From Anaerolineae bacterium CFX9 (GTDB lineage Bacteria > Chloroflexota > Anaerolineae > Aggregatilineales > Phototrophicaceae), in assembly GCA_030263515.1 (NCBI GenBank), contig SZPD01000001.1:1-48363 (forward strand): a DNA stretch of 48,363 nt, written 5' to 3'. This document shows, one piece after another, positions 13,018-20,380 of this stretch. The stretch's first letter is position 1; each line of letters begins with the position of its first letter. The notes beneath the pieces were generated by a model. The model was not told where the DNA came from and searched no databases. It saw only the letters and a program-made list of their open reading frames with translations. Both the position numbers and the translations under genes were made by a program.

Positions 13018-14328
13018 ATGGCAACGGTTGAAGAACTCCTCGAAAAAGCAGAACGGTTTGCAGGGCAGCAGCGCTGGGAAGAAGCTGCTCTTGTGGCTCG
13101 TCAGGCTGTAGACACCGTGCCAGAGCATCGTTGGGCAAAGGATAAGCTCGGTTGGTATTTATCACGCGCAAAAAAACACGCCGACGCTATTGAAGTGTAT
13201 TCACTACTCGTTCAAGAGGCACCTGAGAACCCCAAATATCCCTATATGCTGGGCTACCAATATTATGATCAGCAGGATTTCACGAACGCCGTTCCTTGGT
13301 TCAGAAAAGCCCTTGATCTGAAGCCTGACTATCTAGTTGTGCTGTATCGGTGCGGCTATGCTCTTGTGAAGACGGGCGATGTGCGCGCCGCCGAAGCATT
13401 ACTCCGTGATTGCGTGAGGTATTGGCGGGAATTAGAAGAGGGCGATGCCAAGGATCGCGAGAAAAAGAATTACGCTGATGCCTGCTTTCAACTCGGCAAG
13501 ATTTACAGCGACCGCGATGACTGGGTCTCAGCAGTTAAGGCGTTTACAGAAGCGGTTGCTCATGAAAGCAATGATGCTGACAAGCTCTATAACCTCGGAA
13601 AAGCACTTGTCAAAGTAGAAAACTTTGAGGAAGCCTTAGCTGCCTTACTTAAGGCGGATCAAATTGCTCCTCGAAAACACTACATTCAGACCTATCTTGC
13701 CATCGCTCACCATCAACTCAATAATCTGGTAGAAGCCGAACGTATATTTGACGGCATTCCTTCCCATATCAAAGATCAGTTTCCGTATATCTGGCAACAC
13801 CATGCCGGGTTATATCGCACCCAGGGACGTACTTCTGACGCGATTCGTATGCTTCGTGCCGCTACTCGCAGACCAAATGAAAAAGGTTTACACAGTTGGT
13901 ATGACATTTTCATACTCTTGGCGACCAGTTGCGAAGAGGCGGAGGACATTCAAGGCGCTTATATTGCATATCAGGGTGCCAACACATGGCATGTAAAGAG
14001 CCGCGGCAAGGACTCCCCTATTGCCCTGAAAAAGATCAAAGACCTAAAGCAGGTAGCATCTGAACGCAGCATTGATTTGGAATCCACATCCACCGCTGCA
14101 TATAGTTCAACCGACGCAGGACAGTCTAACGCCCAAGTTGCCTACATAAAGAAATTTTTTACTGACAAAGGCTATGGGTTCATACAGCAAACTACTGGAG
14201 ATGATCTTTTCGTGCATATTCGAAACATCATTAACTCCGAAAGCATTCGCGAAGGTGCGCGTGTTGAGTACCAGATTGGTCAGGGGCGAAAAGGACCCGA
14301 AGCAACGCATGTACATATAATAGACTAG
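13018..14328 (+). CDS. TPR-repeat protein with C-terminal cold-shock domain
   Basis: This 436-residue protein is made of tetratricopeptide-like repeats from about residue 5 to 330 (for example YMLGYQYYDQQDFTNAVPWF and KLYNLGKALVKVENFEEALA). A linker rich in Ser and Ala leads to a cold-shock domain at about 376-436 with the RNP motifs KGYGFI and DLFVHI. Cold-shock domains bind single-stranded RNA or DNA, and TPRs bind proteins. The product may therefore link a nucleic-acid trigger to a partner in this operon; that is inference. It starts 12 bp after the helicase stop, with AGGAAAG ahead of the ATG, and is followed at about 50 bp by a strong terminator, so it is the last gene of the unit. No enzyme motif is visible. 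Confidence 0.8.
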   Translation: MATVEELLEKAERFAGQQRWEEAALVARQAVDTVPEHRWAKDKLGWYLSRAKKHADAIEVYSLLVQEAPENPKYPYMLGYQYYDQQDFTNAVPWFRKALDLKPDYLVVLYRCGYALVKTGDVRAAEALLRDCVRYWRELEEGDAKDREKKNYADACFQLGKIYSDRDDWVSAVKAFTEAVAHESNDADKLYNLGKALVKVENFEEALAALLKADQIAPRKHYIQTYLAIAHHQLNNLVEAERIFDGIPSHIKDQFPYIWQHHAGLYRTQGRTSDAIRMLRAATRRPNEKGLHSWYDIFILLATSCEEAEDIQGAYIAYQGANTWHVKSRGKDSPIALKKIKDLKQVASERSIDLESTSTAAYSSTDAGQSNAQVAYIKKFFTDKGYGFIQQTTGDDLFVHIRNIINSESIREGARVEYQIGQGRKGPEATHVHIID

Positions 14329-14378
14329 AACAATTCCTCATCATCTTCTACACAATCGTAGAGTATAGGCTTTTTGCT

Positions 14379-14411
14379 GAGGAGCGATGCATAACATCGC
14401 TCCTCATTTTT
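14379..14411 (+). terminator. Intrinsic terminator of the DISARM-like operon
   Basis: A perfect 11-bp stem, GAGGAGCGATG with CATCGCTCCTC, around a 5-nt loop is followed by ATTTTTG. The tail is T-rich only on the + strand, so it ends the rightward operon. The ssb gene comes in from the other side and stops 10 bp beyond. Confidence 0.85.
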
Positions 14412-14420
14412 GTGTGCCTG

Positions 14421-14789
14421 TTAGAACGGAATATCCTCTGTATCTTCGCTGTGACCGTTGTCACCGTTCTCGGCGCGATCCAGAAGGACGAGGCGGTTGG
14501 CATCGATGTCGAGGCTCGGCTGCGGCGTGCCGCTCTGGTCGATCCACGCCGACGGGCGCAGCCACTCCGCCATCACCTGCACCAGCGATCCCTTGCGGAC
14601 GTACTGCTCCGCCACTTCCGCCAGCTTGTTCCAGCAGTTGACGCGCACCCAGACCGTCTGCTTGTCGCCCGCGCGGTTCTTGCGGCTGACCGCCACCGAG
14701 AACGACGCGACACTCTGTTCCCCCACCTGACGCACCTGCGGATCGCTGCCGACGAAACCCGTCATCTGAACGTTGAGGCTCGTACCCAT
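14421..14789 (-). CDS. ssb: Single-stranded DNA-binding protein
   Basis: This 122-residue SSB has an OB-fold core (LNVQMTGFVGSDPQVRQV, VASFSVAVSRKNRAGDKQTVWVRV reduced to its key WVRVNCWNKLAE) and ends in the acidic tip EDTEDIPF, which recruits repair and replication partners. It is shorter than chromosomal SSBs (about 150-180 aa), as plasmid and phage copies often are. GAGGAG lies about 9 bases before the ATG. It is the last gene of the leftward backbone unit, separated from its upstream neighbour by the structured RNA-like element at 14847-14999, so it may have its own promoter. Expected role: protecting single strands during plasmid replication or transfer. Confidence 0.93.
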   Translation of the reverse strand: MGTSLNVQMTGFVGSDPQVRQVGEQSVASFSVAVSRKNRAGDKQTVWVRVNCWNKLAEVAEQYVRKGSLVQVMAEWLRPSAWIDQSGTPQPSLDIDANRLVLLDRAENGDNGHSEDTEDIPF

Positions 14790-14846
14790 GATGTTTTTCT
14801 CCTCGCGCCTGAGCGCTTTTGCTATCCATCGACCCTGTGCCGATTT

Positions 14847-14999
14847 CTGACCAGCACATCAGCAGGCGCATCAAAGCGCAGTGTCACCTGAAAGGCGCTC
14901 GGCGTTTTTGGTGAGCGAAGCGGCACAAGCCAGGAGAAAACGCCGAAAGCGACCCCGCTAGCGGGGTTGACCCGGTGCTGCGGCTGCTAGGATGGTCAG
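14847..14999 (+). ncRNA. Structured RNA candidate, copy 1 (HEARO/omega-RNA-like)
   Basis: Non-coding. A closing stem CTGACCA (14847-14853) pairs with TGGTCAG (14993-14999). Inside are a GCGC-6 nt-GCGC hairpin (14866-14879), a 10-bp stem (14899-14908 with 14937-14946) enclosing GAGCGAAGCGGCACAAGCC, and the hairpin ACCCCG-CTAG-CGGGGT (14952-14967). A second copy at 30037-30191 keeps the single-stranded core but changes the stems with pairing preserved. G:T pairs in the stems fit + strand transcription. The HEARO (IscB-associated) identity is a hypothesis; no iscB gene is nearby. Confidence 0.6.
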
Positions 15000-15015
15000 T
15001 GACAAATCGGCACGT

Positions 15016-15354
15016 TCACAGGTCAGATGGATAAAGCGCCGCGCCGAAGGAGGAGCAGAGGACACGAGCAGTAGATGACTGGATCGGCAAGCCCGCGTAC
15101 CAAAGGGGAATATAAGCAGCACTCGGAAAGGTCAGCCCAATGCAGGCAAAGCCGGCTGTGTGTGTGAGGAACAGCGGCGAAGGCGGCGTTTCCGCACTGA
15201 TGGGAGGGGATGCGGACTGCGCCAGCGTGGGGAACATGGCACACCGCGAGCATCTACATCCAGGCAACCCGGACTGCTCGCGCAGGAGAACGGTTCGGTC
15301 ACGGCGATGGAGATATTCCGGGCAGAAATAGGCAGTGGGGAGAGTGTCAGACAT
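15016..15354 (-). CDS. Small hypothetical protein, translationally coupled
   Basis: I do not recognise this 112-residue protein. Its ATG lies in ATGTCTGA, overlapping the stop of the upstream gene by 8 bases, which is why I accept this start and not longer forms. The N-terminal third has a cysteine set (C11, then CRCSRC) that could hold zinc. The rest is rich in Pro, Ser and aromatic residues. It ends just before the RNA-like element upstream of ssb. It could be a small accessory protein of the plasmid backbone, or a chance open frame; the clean coupling favours a real gene. Confidence 0.5.
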   Translation of the reverse strand: MSDTLPTAYFCPEYLHRRDRTVLLREQSGLPGCRCSRCAMFPTLAQSASPPISAETPPSPLFLTHTAGFACIGLTFPSAAYIPLWYAGLPIQSSTARVLCSSFGAALYPSDL

Positions 15355-15964
15355 CGCCCTCGTCGGAAAAGTAGATGCTGCGGAAGTTGTACAGCGACGG
15401 CTGTTGGCTGTGACGCACGCCCTCGTAGAGTGCGCCGGTGATGTGGTGCAGCCCGTTCCTGAGCTTTTCGCGGATGTATGTCTCATCATCGTGCGCCAGT
15501 AGCGTGATCGCTGCGTAGGTCAGATACTCGACGGCAGCCAGCAGTTCGTATGCCATCCGTCCGCGCCAGCTGTGAACGCCATTGGCGTGAGCCGTCGCAG
15601 TCTTGAGATCGTCCAGTCCGCGATAAGCAATCAGCAGCGCTTTCGCCGTCGCCTCGAAATCATCGATGCGCGCGTCATCCGGTGAGAAGCGGCGCAGAAA
15701 GTTCCGCATTGCATCGACGGTGTGAACCGAGATCGAATGCTGCCCGCAGAACACCGCGAGTGTGTGCCATGCCTCCTTGAAATCGGGATGTTGACACAGT
15801 TCAAAAGCGGCGTTCTGCACGGCGATCATGCCGTCTACAACGCGCTGGTCATCCTGTTCAGCGTTCAGATTGGAAGCGAGAAACTCGCCAATGGCGTTGT
15901 ACTGGTCGTTGTCAAAGTGGTCATGATACTGCTGCATGGCAATGGCATTCAGATCGTGCGTCAT
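15347..15964 (-). CDS. Hypothetical backbone protein
   Basis: This 205-residue, largely helical protein has no recognisable motif. It has an acidic N-terminal half and a helical C-terminal half (AYELLAAVEYLTYAAITLLA, which is amphipathic and not a clear membrane span). AAAGGA lies 9 bases before the ATG. It follows the 135-residue gene by 15 bp on the same strand and is coupled to the next small gene. It belongs to the cargo downstream of the PRTRC cassette; no function can be assigned. Confidence 0.7.
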   Translation of the reverse strand: MTHDLNAIAMQQYHDHFDNDQYNAIGEFLASNLNAEQDDQRVVDGMIAVQNAAFELCQHPDFKEAWHTLAVFCGQHSISVHTVDAMRNFLRRFSPDDARIDDFEATAKALLIAYRGLDDLKTATAHANGVHSWRGRMAYELLAAVEYLTYAAITLLAHDDETYIREKLRNGLHHITGALYEGVRHSQQPSLYNFRSIYFSDEGDV

Positions 15965-15979
15965 GCGATTATCCTTTGG

Positions 15980-16387
15980 CTAAAGAAGCTGCGTTAAACG
16001 GGCGAGGAGTGAGAGCGTCAGCGGATCGGTCGGCTGTTGGTCGATGTGTCGAATCAAGCGGAGCAGCATGGTGTTGGCGATGCCGTAGGGGGAAAACACA
16101 CTGTCGGTATACGGCAGCACCCACGTCCCGGACGGGAGCAGCTTCGCGCCTTTTCCGTGCAGCCTAAACGCAATATCCGGCATGGATGCGAGTGTCCAGC
16201 CAGTGGTACAGACCAGCGCTTCGGCGCGCTCATCGGCTTCGAGCGTCCAGTCGGCATAAAGCAGCCGTTCACCGTGCAGCGCAAGATAGGCACGTTGGAG
16301 CGACCAGCCGCCCCATCCGCCGAACGGCAGGCGCACAACTTTGAGCAGGATGACCGGCTGCCAGTCGAGATGCGTGAGCGTCGTCAT
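15980..16387 (-). CDS. Hypothetical protein
   Basis: This 135-residue protein is not recognised. It is rich in beta-prone stretches (PVILLKVVRLPFGGWGGWSL, ALVCTTGWTLASMPDIAF) and ends in a helical segment. I checked it as a candidate for the missing PRTRC JAB peptidase, but it lacks the HxH...D metal motif. Its ATG overlaps the stop of the upstream 82-residue gene as ATGA, so translation is probably coupled. Confidence 0.65.
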   Translation of the reverse strand: MTTLTHLDWQPVILLKVVRLPFGGWGGWSLQRAYLALHGERLLYADWTLEADERAEALVCTTGWTLASMPDIAFRLHGKGAKLLPSGTWVLPYTDSVFSPYGIANTMLLRLIRHIDQQPTDPLTLSLLARLTQLL

Positions 16388-16632
16388 GGCAGCGCCTCGA
16401 ACCAGAAGCCGCTGAAGCGGGTGATCTCGCCGTTATCCAGAAACCTGACGAATACGGTGTGAATGCCAACGCTGAACCGATGATCCGCACTGTCACACAG
16501 CGGATAGTGACTGACGATGCACTTGCGGTGGGGATTGATGGTGGACAGCCCGACGATATGCCCAACTGTGCCGGGCGGCGGCAGCTTCGAGTGATGGACG
16601 TTTTGACGATGGCATTGCAGCATGGCACTCAC
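16384..16632 (-). CDS. Small hypothetical protein
   Basis: This product is up to 82 residues and has no known motif. A GTG at 16632 overlaps the upstream stop as GTGA; an ATG four codons later (16623) is the alternative start and gives 79 residues. The protein is rich in His and aromatic residues (HRKCIVSHYPLCDSADHRF) and appears to be beta-rich. It is coupled at both ends to its neighbours in the same leftward unit, which supports its reality. Confidence 0.6.
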   Translation of the reverse strand: MSAMLQCHRQNVHHSKLPPPGTVGHIVGLSTINPHRKCIVSHYPLCDSADHRFSVGIHTVFVRFLDNGEITRFSGFWFEALP

Positions 16633-17480
16633 TCGCTTTCGTCAGGGTCGCAGGACGTCACCGTGTTGCTGTAGCCGTTGACGATCTGGACGGACTGACC
16701 CCGTTCCCGTGCGGCGCGCTGCATGGCGATCTGCGCGGCGTTCCAGTCGTAAAATTCGCCATACTCGTCGAGTGTTTCATCATCCATGTTGCTGAGATGA
16801 AATGGCGGGATCGGGTCGCAGTTCTCGCTTTCAGCCCGTATCTCGGAGGGGATTTCGACCACCACCACAGCATCAGGGGCGGTCATGACACAGATCGGAT
16901 CGCCGGACTGTGCCGCCAATCCCACCAGCGGCGGGTGATGGTCAATCCACGTCACCGCGTATTCACTTCCAACGGGCAGCTGCGTCCCGTTGAAGGCATT
17001 GACCTCGCGCACCAGCCGCACCTGCCCGCCGGGATAGATGTGCTGCGGCTGTCCATTGACCTCCGCCACCAGCGGGTCGCCTTCGTTCACCGGATAGAGC
17101 GCCGCCACGAAACTCTCAAAATCGTCGGACAGGTCAATCGAAACCTGCACGAAGCTGTCCAAGTCGAGCAGGGATGCCTGCTGGATGGCTTCATCCATCG
17201 CTTCATCCGGTTCGACAACTTCCGCTGAGGAGAGGTCGAGCGGCTCCGCCAGTTCATCAGGCGTGCGACCCGACAGGTCATTCACGTCGTAAAACAGGAT
17301 GAGACACCAGTTATGGACACCGACGCGGTCATAGGCGGTGGCGCGCACGCCACTGCCTAGCTGCTCCGCCAGTTGATTGACGGCGCGGATGTAGATGGCA
17401 CGGTAGACTTCCGCGCCATCCGGCACGGCTCCGCCGTCGTTGAAGCCGTACTTGGTTCGCATGTCGTCCCAGTAACGCAT
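16629..17480 (-). CDS. Hypothetical protein downstream of PRTRC ThiF
   Basis: This 283-residue acidic protein starts at MRYWDD; GAAAGGAG lies 6 bases before this ATG, so the longer form beginning upstream is rejected. The N-terminal part has DMRTKYGFNDGG and a helical AIYIRAVNQLAEQL stretch; the middle is acidic. No catalytic motif is evident. It is the first gene after the terminator that follows the ThiF gene, so it probably needs read-through or its own promoter. It heads the small-gene group that runs down to ssb. Function unknown. Confidence 0.7.
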   Translation of the reverse strand: MRYWDDMRTKYGFNDGGAVPDGAEVYRAIYIRAVNQLAEQLGSGVRATAYDRVGVHNWCLILFYDVNDLSGRTPDELAEPLDLSSAEVVEPDEAMDEAIQQASLLDLDSFVQVSIDLSDDFESFVAALYPVNEGDPLVAEVNGQPQHIYPGGQVRLVREVNAFNGTQLPVGSEYAVTWIDHHPPLVGLAAQSGDPICVMTAPDAVVVVEIPSEIRAESENCDPIPPFHLSNMDDETLDEYGEFYDWNAAQIAMQRAARERGQSVQIVNGYSNTVTSCDPDESE

Positions 17481-17514
17481 GATACTGCTCCTTTCAAACC
17501 CTCGGATAAAAAGC

Positions 17515-17536
17515 AAAAACTCCGCTGCGAGCGGAG
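17515..17536 (-). terminator. Intrinsic terminator after PRTRC ThiF
   Basis: On the - strand, CTCCGCT-CGC-AGCGGAG is followed by TTTTTGCTTTTT. It lies just past the ThiF stop (17569) and marks the end of the PRTRC unit. Confidence 0.8.
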
Positions 17537-17568
17537 CCTGCTGGCGGACAATCGGTTGGAGAGATGAA

Positions 17569-18384
17569 TCAGTTGTCGGCAGGCTGCGGTAGATACGCCA
17601 GCAGTTCGTCGCGGCAGATCGGTAGACTGCGGACGCTCATCCCGTCAAGGCTAATGAAGCTGGCGAAGGTGCGGATCGGTTGGCGGCGCAGTAGCGTGTG
17701 GACGTACTGCCCGACCATGCACGCCATCCAGTCGTTGACGAGGCACGCTTGCTCACCGCGTAAGACTAATTCAGCGCAGGACAGGTCAGGTTGTGGTCCA
17801 GACGCGGGCGCTTCGGGTTCGAGCAGTGCCGGAAAGAGCAGCCCTTCTTTCGGCAGATAGGCGTACTTGCCCTCCCTACCGTCGATGTGCCGCCGCATCT
17901 GCTCCGGGTCGGTGACATTGCCAATCACAACCTGACCGCCGTCGCGGTAGTTGCCCGCGCCGATCAGGATGCCCTGCGCCTTGTGCAGGTCGCGCCGTGC
18001 CAGATGGTTGTCCACACAGCCGATCACGAGCTGCGACCCGTAGCGGCTGCTGTGCTTTTCGGCATCGAACGGCTCGACGCACCACGCGATGTCCAAGCCG
18101 AGCGCCATGTTCAGGCGTCTGCCGACGACTTCGACTTTCGGCAGTTTGAGCGCGGCATCTGCTGGCGTGAACAACTGGCGACCGACGTTCTTCTCCTCCA
18201 CGATGTCAGGATCGACCAGCAGGATACCCGGCGTATGCAGTCGGGCGCGGCGCATGTCATAGACAATGCGCGCCACGATACGAGCGACCTGCGCCCCCGT
18301 CCCGCCACAGCCGACGATCACGATAGTCTGAATATGGGTGTTGGGATCAAAGACGTTCATCCTTTCGGGATTGCCTGCGCTCAT
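17569..18384 (-). CDS. PRTRC system ThiF-family E1-like adenylyltransferase
   Basis: This 271-residue E1/ThiF-fold protein should adenylate the C terminus of the ubiquitin-like PRTRC protein C using ATP. The Rossmann nucleotide loop G25-C-G-G-T-G30 is followed by DPDIVEEKNVGRQLF, whose Asp, Asn and Arg are the conserved ATP and Mg contacts. CVDN forms the next family motif, and C203 (PDLSC) is a candidate thioester cysteine. The ATG overlaps the stop of the E2-like gene as ATGA. Order and coupling (C, F-like, B, ThiF) match known PRTRC cassettes on plasmids. The target of conjugation is unknown for the family. Confidence 0.88.
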   Translation of the reverse strand: MSAGNPERMNVFDPNTHIQTIVIVGCGGTGAQVARIVARIVYDMRRARLHTPGILLVDPDIVEEKNVGRQLFTPADAALKLPKVEVVGRRLNMALGLDIAWCVEPFDAEKHSSRYGSQLVIGCVDNHLARRDLHKAQGILIGAGNYRDGGQVVIGNVTDPEQMRRHIDGREGKYAYLPKEGLLFPALLEPEAPASGPQPDLSCAELVLRGEQACLVNDWMACMVGQYVHTLLRRQPIRTFASFISLDGMSVRSLPICRDELLAYLPQPADN

Positions 18385-19088
18385 CGCGTTTCATCTCCCA
18401 GAACTTGTGCCAGTGTTTTCTTGACAGGGATCAGATCGCCGGTCGGATAGCGCCGCGCCTTTTGCGCTTCGAGGTCGATCAGCAGCTTGCGGATGTCCTG
18501 AGACTGGCGCTTGCTCTTGCCGCTGACGGCATGATCGCCGAACGACGAACCGAGCAGCATCGTCCAGTCCTCCACCAGTCCCGCGCTCTGCAAGGCGGTG
18601 TCGGTCACGCGCTGCACCGTTCCCCAGCAGATCGCGCCGGAACCAAACACGTTCGGCAGCGGCGCGTGGAACAAGGGGAGATTGAGCGTTTCGGGACGAC
18701 GTTTGACCGCGTACACGCCGTAGACTGGCGCTTTATCCTCCGCCGTCACGCGGATCATGACCAAGCCGGGCAACGGCACGCGCAGCGCGACATCCGAGCC
18801 ATCGAGGAACACGCCGGTCTTGCCCGGCGGGCGGTATTCGACAATGGTCTTTTTCACGCCTTCCTGCCGTACCAGCAGCGTATTGCCGCCGAGCAGTCCG
18901 GTATCGAAGGTGACTTTCGCCGCCAGCGCCAGCGCGACCTGTGCCGGATCAACCGGATACTCCGTTGTCTGCTCACCGTCGGTCTTACGCAGCATCACCC
19001 CGAACGAGTAAAAACTGAGCGTCAGCGACGGCTGCTCGTTCAGTGCTGCCGCTAGGACCCGTCCATTCCAGTCGGATGGATTGTTCAT
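18381..19088 (-). CDS. PRTRC system protein B (E2-like, Prok-E2 family D)
   Basis: This 235-residue protein is the expected conjugating-enzyme partner of the ThiF protein. The E2-like core is seen in LPNVFGSGAICWG, where C154 is the candidate catalytic cysteine after the P-N element (P145, N146). The start MNNPSDW at 19088 is chosen because AGAAAGG lies 7-8 bases upstream; a start nine codons earlier lacks this. Its first 104 bases overlap the 3' end of the upstream F-like gene in another frame, an unusually long overlap for this operon. The stop is coupled to ThiF. The family assignment comes from the sequence pattern and context. Confidence 0.82.
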   Translation of the reverse strand: MNNPSDWNGRVLAAALNEQPSLTLSFYSFGVMLRKTDGEQTTEYPVDPAQVALALAAKVTFDTGLLGGNTLLVRQEGVKKTIVEYRPPGKTGVFLDGSDVALRVPLPGLVMIRVTAEDKAPVYGVYAVKRRPETLNLPLFHAPLPNVFGSGAICWGTVQRVTDTALQSAGLVEDWTMLLGSSFGDHAVSGKSKRQSQDIRKLLIDLEAQKARRYPTGDLIPVKKTLAQVLGDETR

Positions 19089-19866
19089 TGAGCTTGCCTT
19101 TCTGCTTGAGTTCACGATAGAGGGTGGCGATATGGCGTTCCAACGTCGTCATTAGATCCGGCGTGGTCTTGAGGATGTCCAACCCCGCCATTGCATCGTG
19201 CATGATGCCGTCCGCTTCTTCGATCATCTCGACGGCGAAGGCGATATCTTCTTTTGACCACGAGAGTGGCGGGATTTCGCCCAGCATCTCGTCGCTGTAA
19301 TCGACCAGCGAGTTGCCGGTGCAGCTAAACAGCCAGCCGAACAGCCAACTGACCTGCTGTAACGCAGGATCGGTTTGTTCGTGCAGGCTGTGAGCAATCG
19401 CGCCGCTGACCTGACGGATCGCTTCCGGTACGTCGATGTGGTAGGTTTCCCCTTCGGGGATGTCAATGCCGAACGGCGCGAGGATCGGCAGCAGGTCGCT
19501 GTGAACGGCATAGAATTGCGGATCTTCAAGTTCAATACCCAACGCGACCAGCGGGATACCCCAACCGATGGTTTCGAGATCGTCAATCGGGATGCCTTTC
19601 GCGGAAATCCCCCGGCACAACAGCCGATCCAATTCCGCATATGGCACGCCCGCCCGCAGTCGCTCAATTGCGTCGGCATAGAGGTCGGGGAACGCACCGC
19701 GCGTCACCTGCAAAGCAATCGTCAGCGGGTCGGTGTCGTAGTCGATGTCGTCTTCAAACTCATCCCAGAAGGGATCGAAGGTGGCTGCCGCCGCTGCGAG
19801 CAGCAGCAGGGGATCGGTGGTCAGCGCAACCGCCAGGTGGTCGTAAATCGCCGTGATCGCTTTCAT
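18985..19866 (-). CDS. PRTRC protein F-like (assigned by position)
   Basis: This 293-residue, acidic, helical protein has repeated short helices (DPLLLLAAAAATFDPFWDEF, LQQVSWLFGWLFSC). No enzyme motif is seen. In PRTRC cassettes protein F lies after E and C and before A and B, which matches this place, but I cannot confirm it by sequence. The last 35 codons run over the beginning of the E2-like gene; the sequence CTCAATGAAC at that point would give a coupled ATGA stop with a single-base shift, so a small indel may have removed the natural stop. The ATG overlaps the upstream stop as ATGA. Confidence 0.65.
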   Translation of the reverse strand: MKAITAIYDHLAVALTTDPLLLLAAAAATFDPFWDEFEDDIDYDTDPLTIALQVTRGAFPDLYADAIERLRAGVPYAELDRLLCRGISAKGIPIDDLETIGWGIPLVALGIELEDPQFYAVHSDLLPILAPFGIDIPEGETYHIDVPEAIRQVSGAIAHSLHEQTDPALQQVSWLFGWLFSCTGNSLVDYSDEMLGEIPPLSWSKEDIAFAVEMIEEADGIMHDAMAGLDILKTTPDLMTTLERHIATLYRELKQKGKLNEQSIRLEWTGPSGSTERAAVADAQFLLVRGDAA

Positions 19867-20123
19867 GCGCCGAACTCCAGCACGCTGGCGGTCAACAGCG
19901 GGATGGGCGTGAGGTTCGCTAGATGCCGCGCCGCTGCCGTGCAGCGTCCGGTGTAGGCGACCAGTTCGGTCACGGCTTCGACCAGTGTCTCACGCGGGAG
20001 GCGCGCCGTCCCGGTGATCAGGTGGGGCTGCTGCGCGAGCAGCCCCATGCCTTTCAGTTCAACCGGCGTGATGGACAACAGGCAGTCGCGCAGTGCGTCC
20101 ATGCCGAATGGAATGCTGCCCAT
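19863..20123 (-). CDS. Small hypothetical protein in the PRTRC operon
   Basis: This 86-residue protein starts 5 bp after the stop of the ubiquitin-like gene, with AAAGGCTGA upstream, and overlaps the next gene as ATGA. It is helical (ALRDCLLSITPVELKGMGLL, EAVTELVAYTGRCTAAARHL) with no known motif. It sits where some cassettes carry ParB or protein A, but it is far too short for either and lacks JAB metal ligands. Probably a real small operon member of unknown role. Confidence 0.65.
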   Translation of the reverse strand: MGSIPFGMDALRDCLLSITPVELKGMGLLAQQPHLITGTARLPRETLVEAVTELVAYTGRCTAAARHLANLTPIPLLTASVLEFGA

Positions 20124-20128
20124 AAGCT

Positions 20129-20350
20129 TCAGCCTTTACGCCCCGGTTGCGGCAGGAACTCGACCACGCGCAGTCCGTTTTCGCCTTCGGTTCGTTCGCG
20201 CAGCGTGGCATTGGCGATTTCCGGGTAGCTGGTCTTAAGCAGATCGCGCACCTGCTCGTTAGTCAAATCGGACATCGACGGGTCTTCGACGATGCGCGTC
20301 GCGCCGATCTTGAACACGCGGGACGAAGCGTTCTGGTTTTGCTCGGTCAT
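20129..20350 (-). CDS. PRTRC system protein C (ubiquitin-like)
   Basis: This 73-residue protein matches the prokaryotic ubiquitin-like family of PRTRC cassettes: a beta-grasp pattern with RVFKIGATRIVEDP, LTNEQVRDLLKTSYPEIANA and RVVEFLPQPG. It ends in GRKG, a single exposed terminal glycine that the ThiF E1 would adenylate. AAAGGAC lies 9 bases before the ATG. It lies between the E-like gene (30 bp upstream) and the 86-residue gene (5 bp downstream). Burroughs, Iyer and Aravind classed such proteins with Ub-like modifiers; whether this copy is conjugated to anything is not known. Confidence 0.85.
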   Translation of the reverse strand: MTEQNQNASSRVFKIGATRIVEDPSMSDLTNEQVRDLLKTSYPEIANATLRERTEGENGLRVVEFLPQPGRKG

Positions 20351-20380
20351 GGTGAAATTGTCCTTTCCTGGTGAAATGAA

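Noticed and set aside
14412-14891. 159-codon + strand open frame opposite ssb
   Set aside because: SSB on the other strand is clear, and the + frame lies behind a terminator with no promoter.
15980-17480. Search for PRTRC protein A (JAB) among the small - strand genes
   Set aside because: None of the proteins has an HxH(x7)SxxD-type metal motif.
17791-19055. Two + strand open frames (219 and 216 codons) opposite ThiF and the E2-like gene
   Set aside because: The - strand encodes recognisable E1-like and E2-like proteins with coupled starts; the + frames have no ribosome site or motif.
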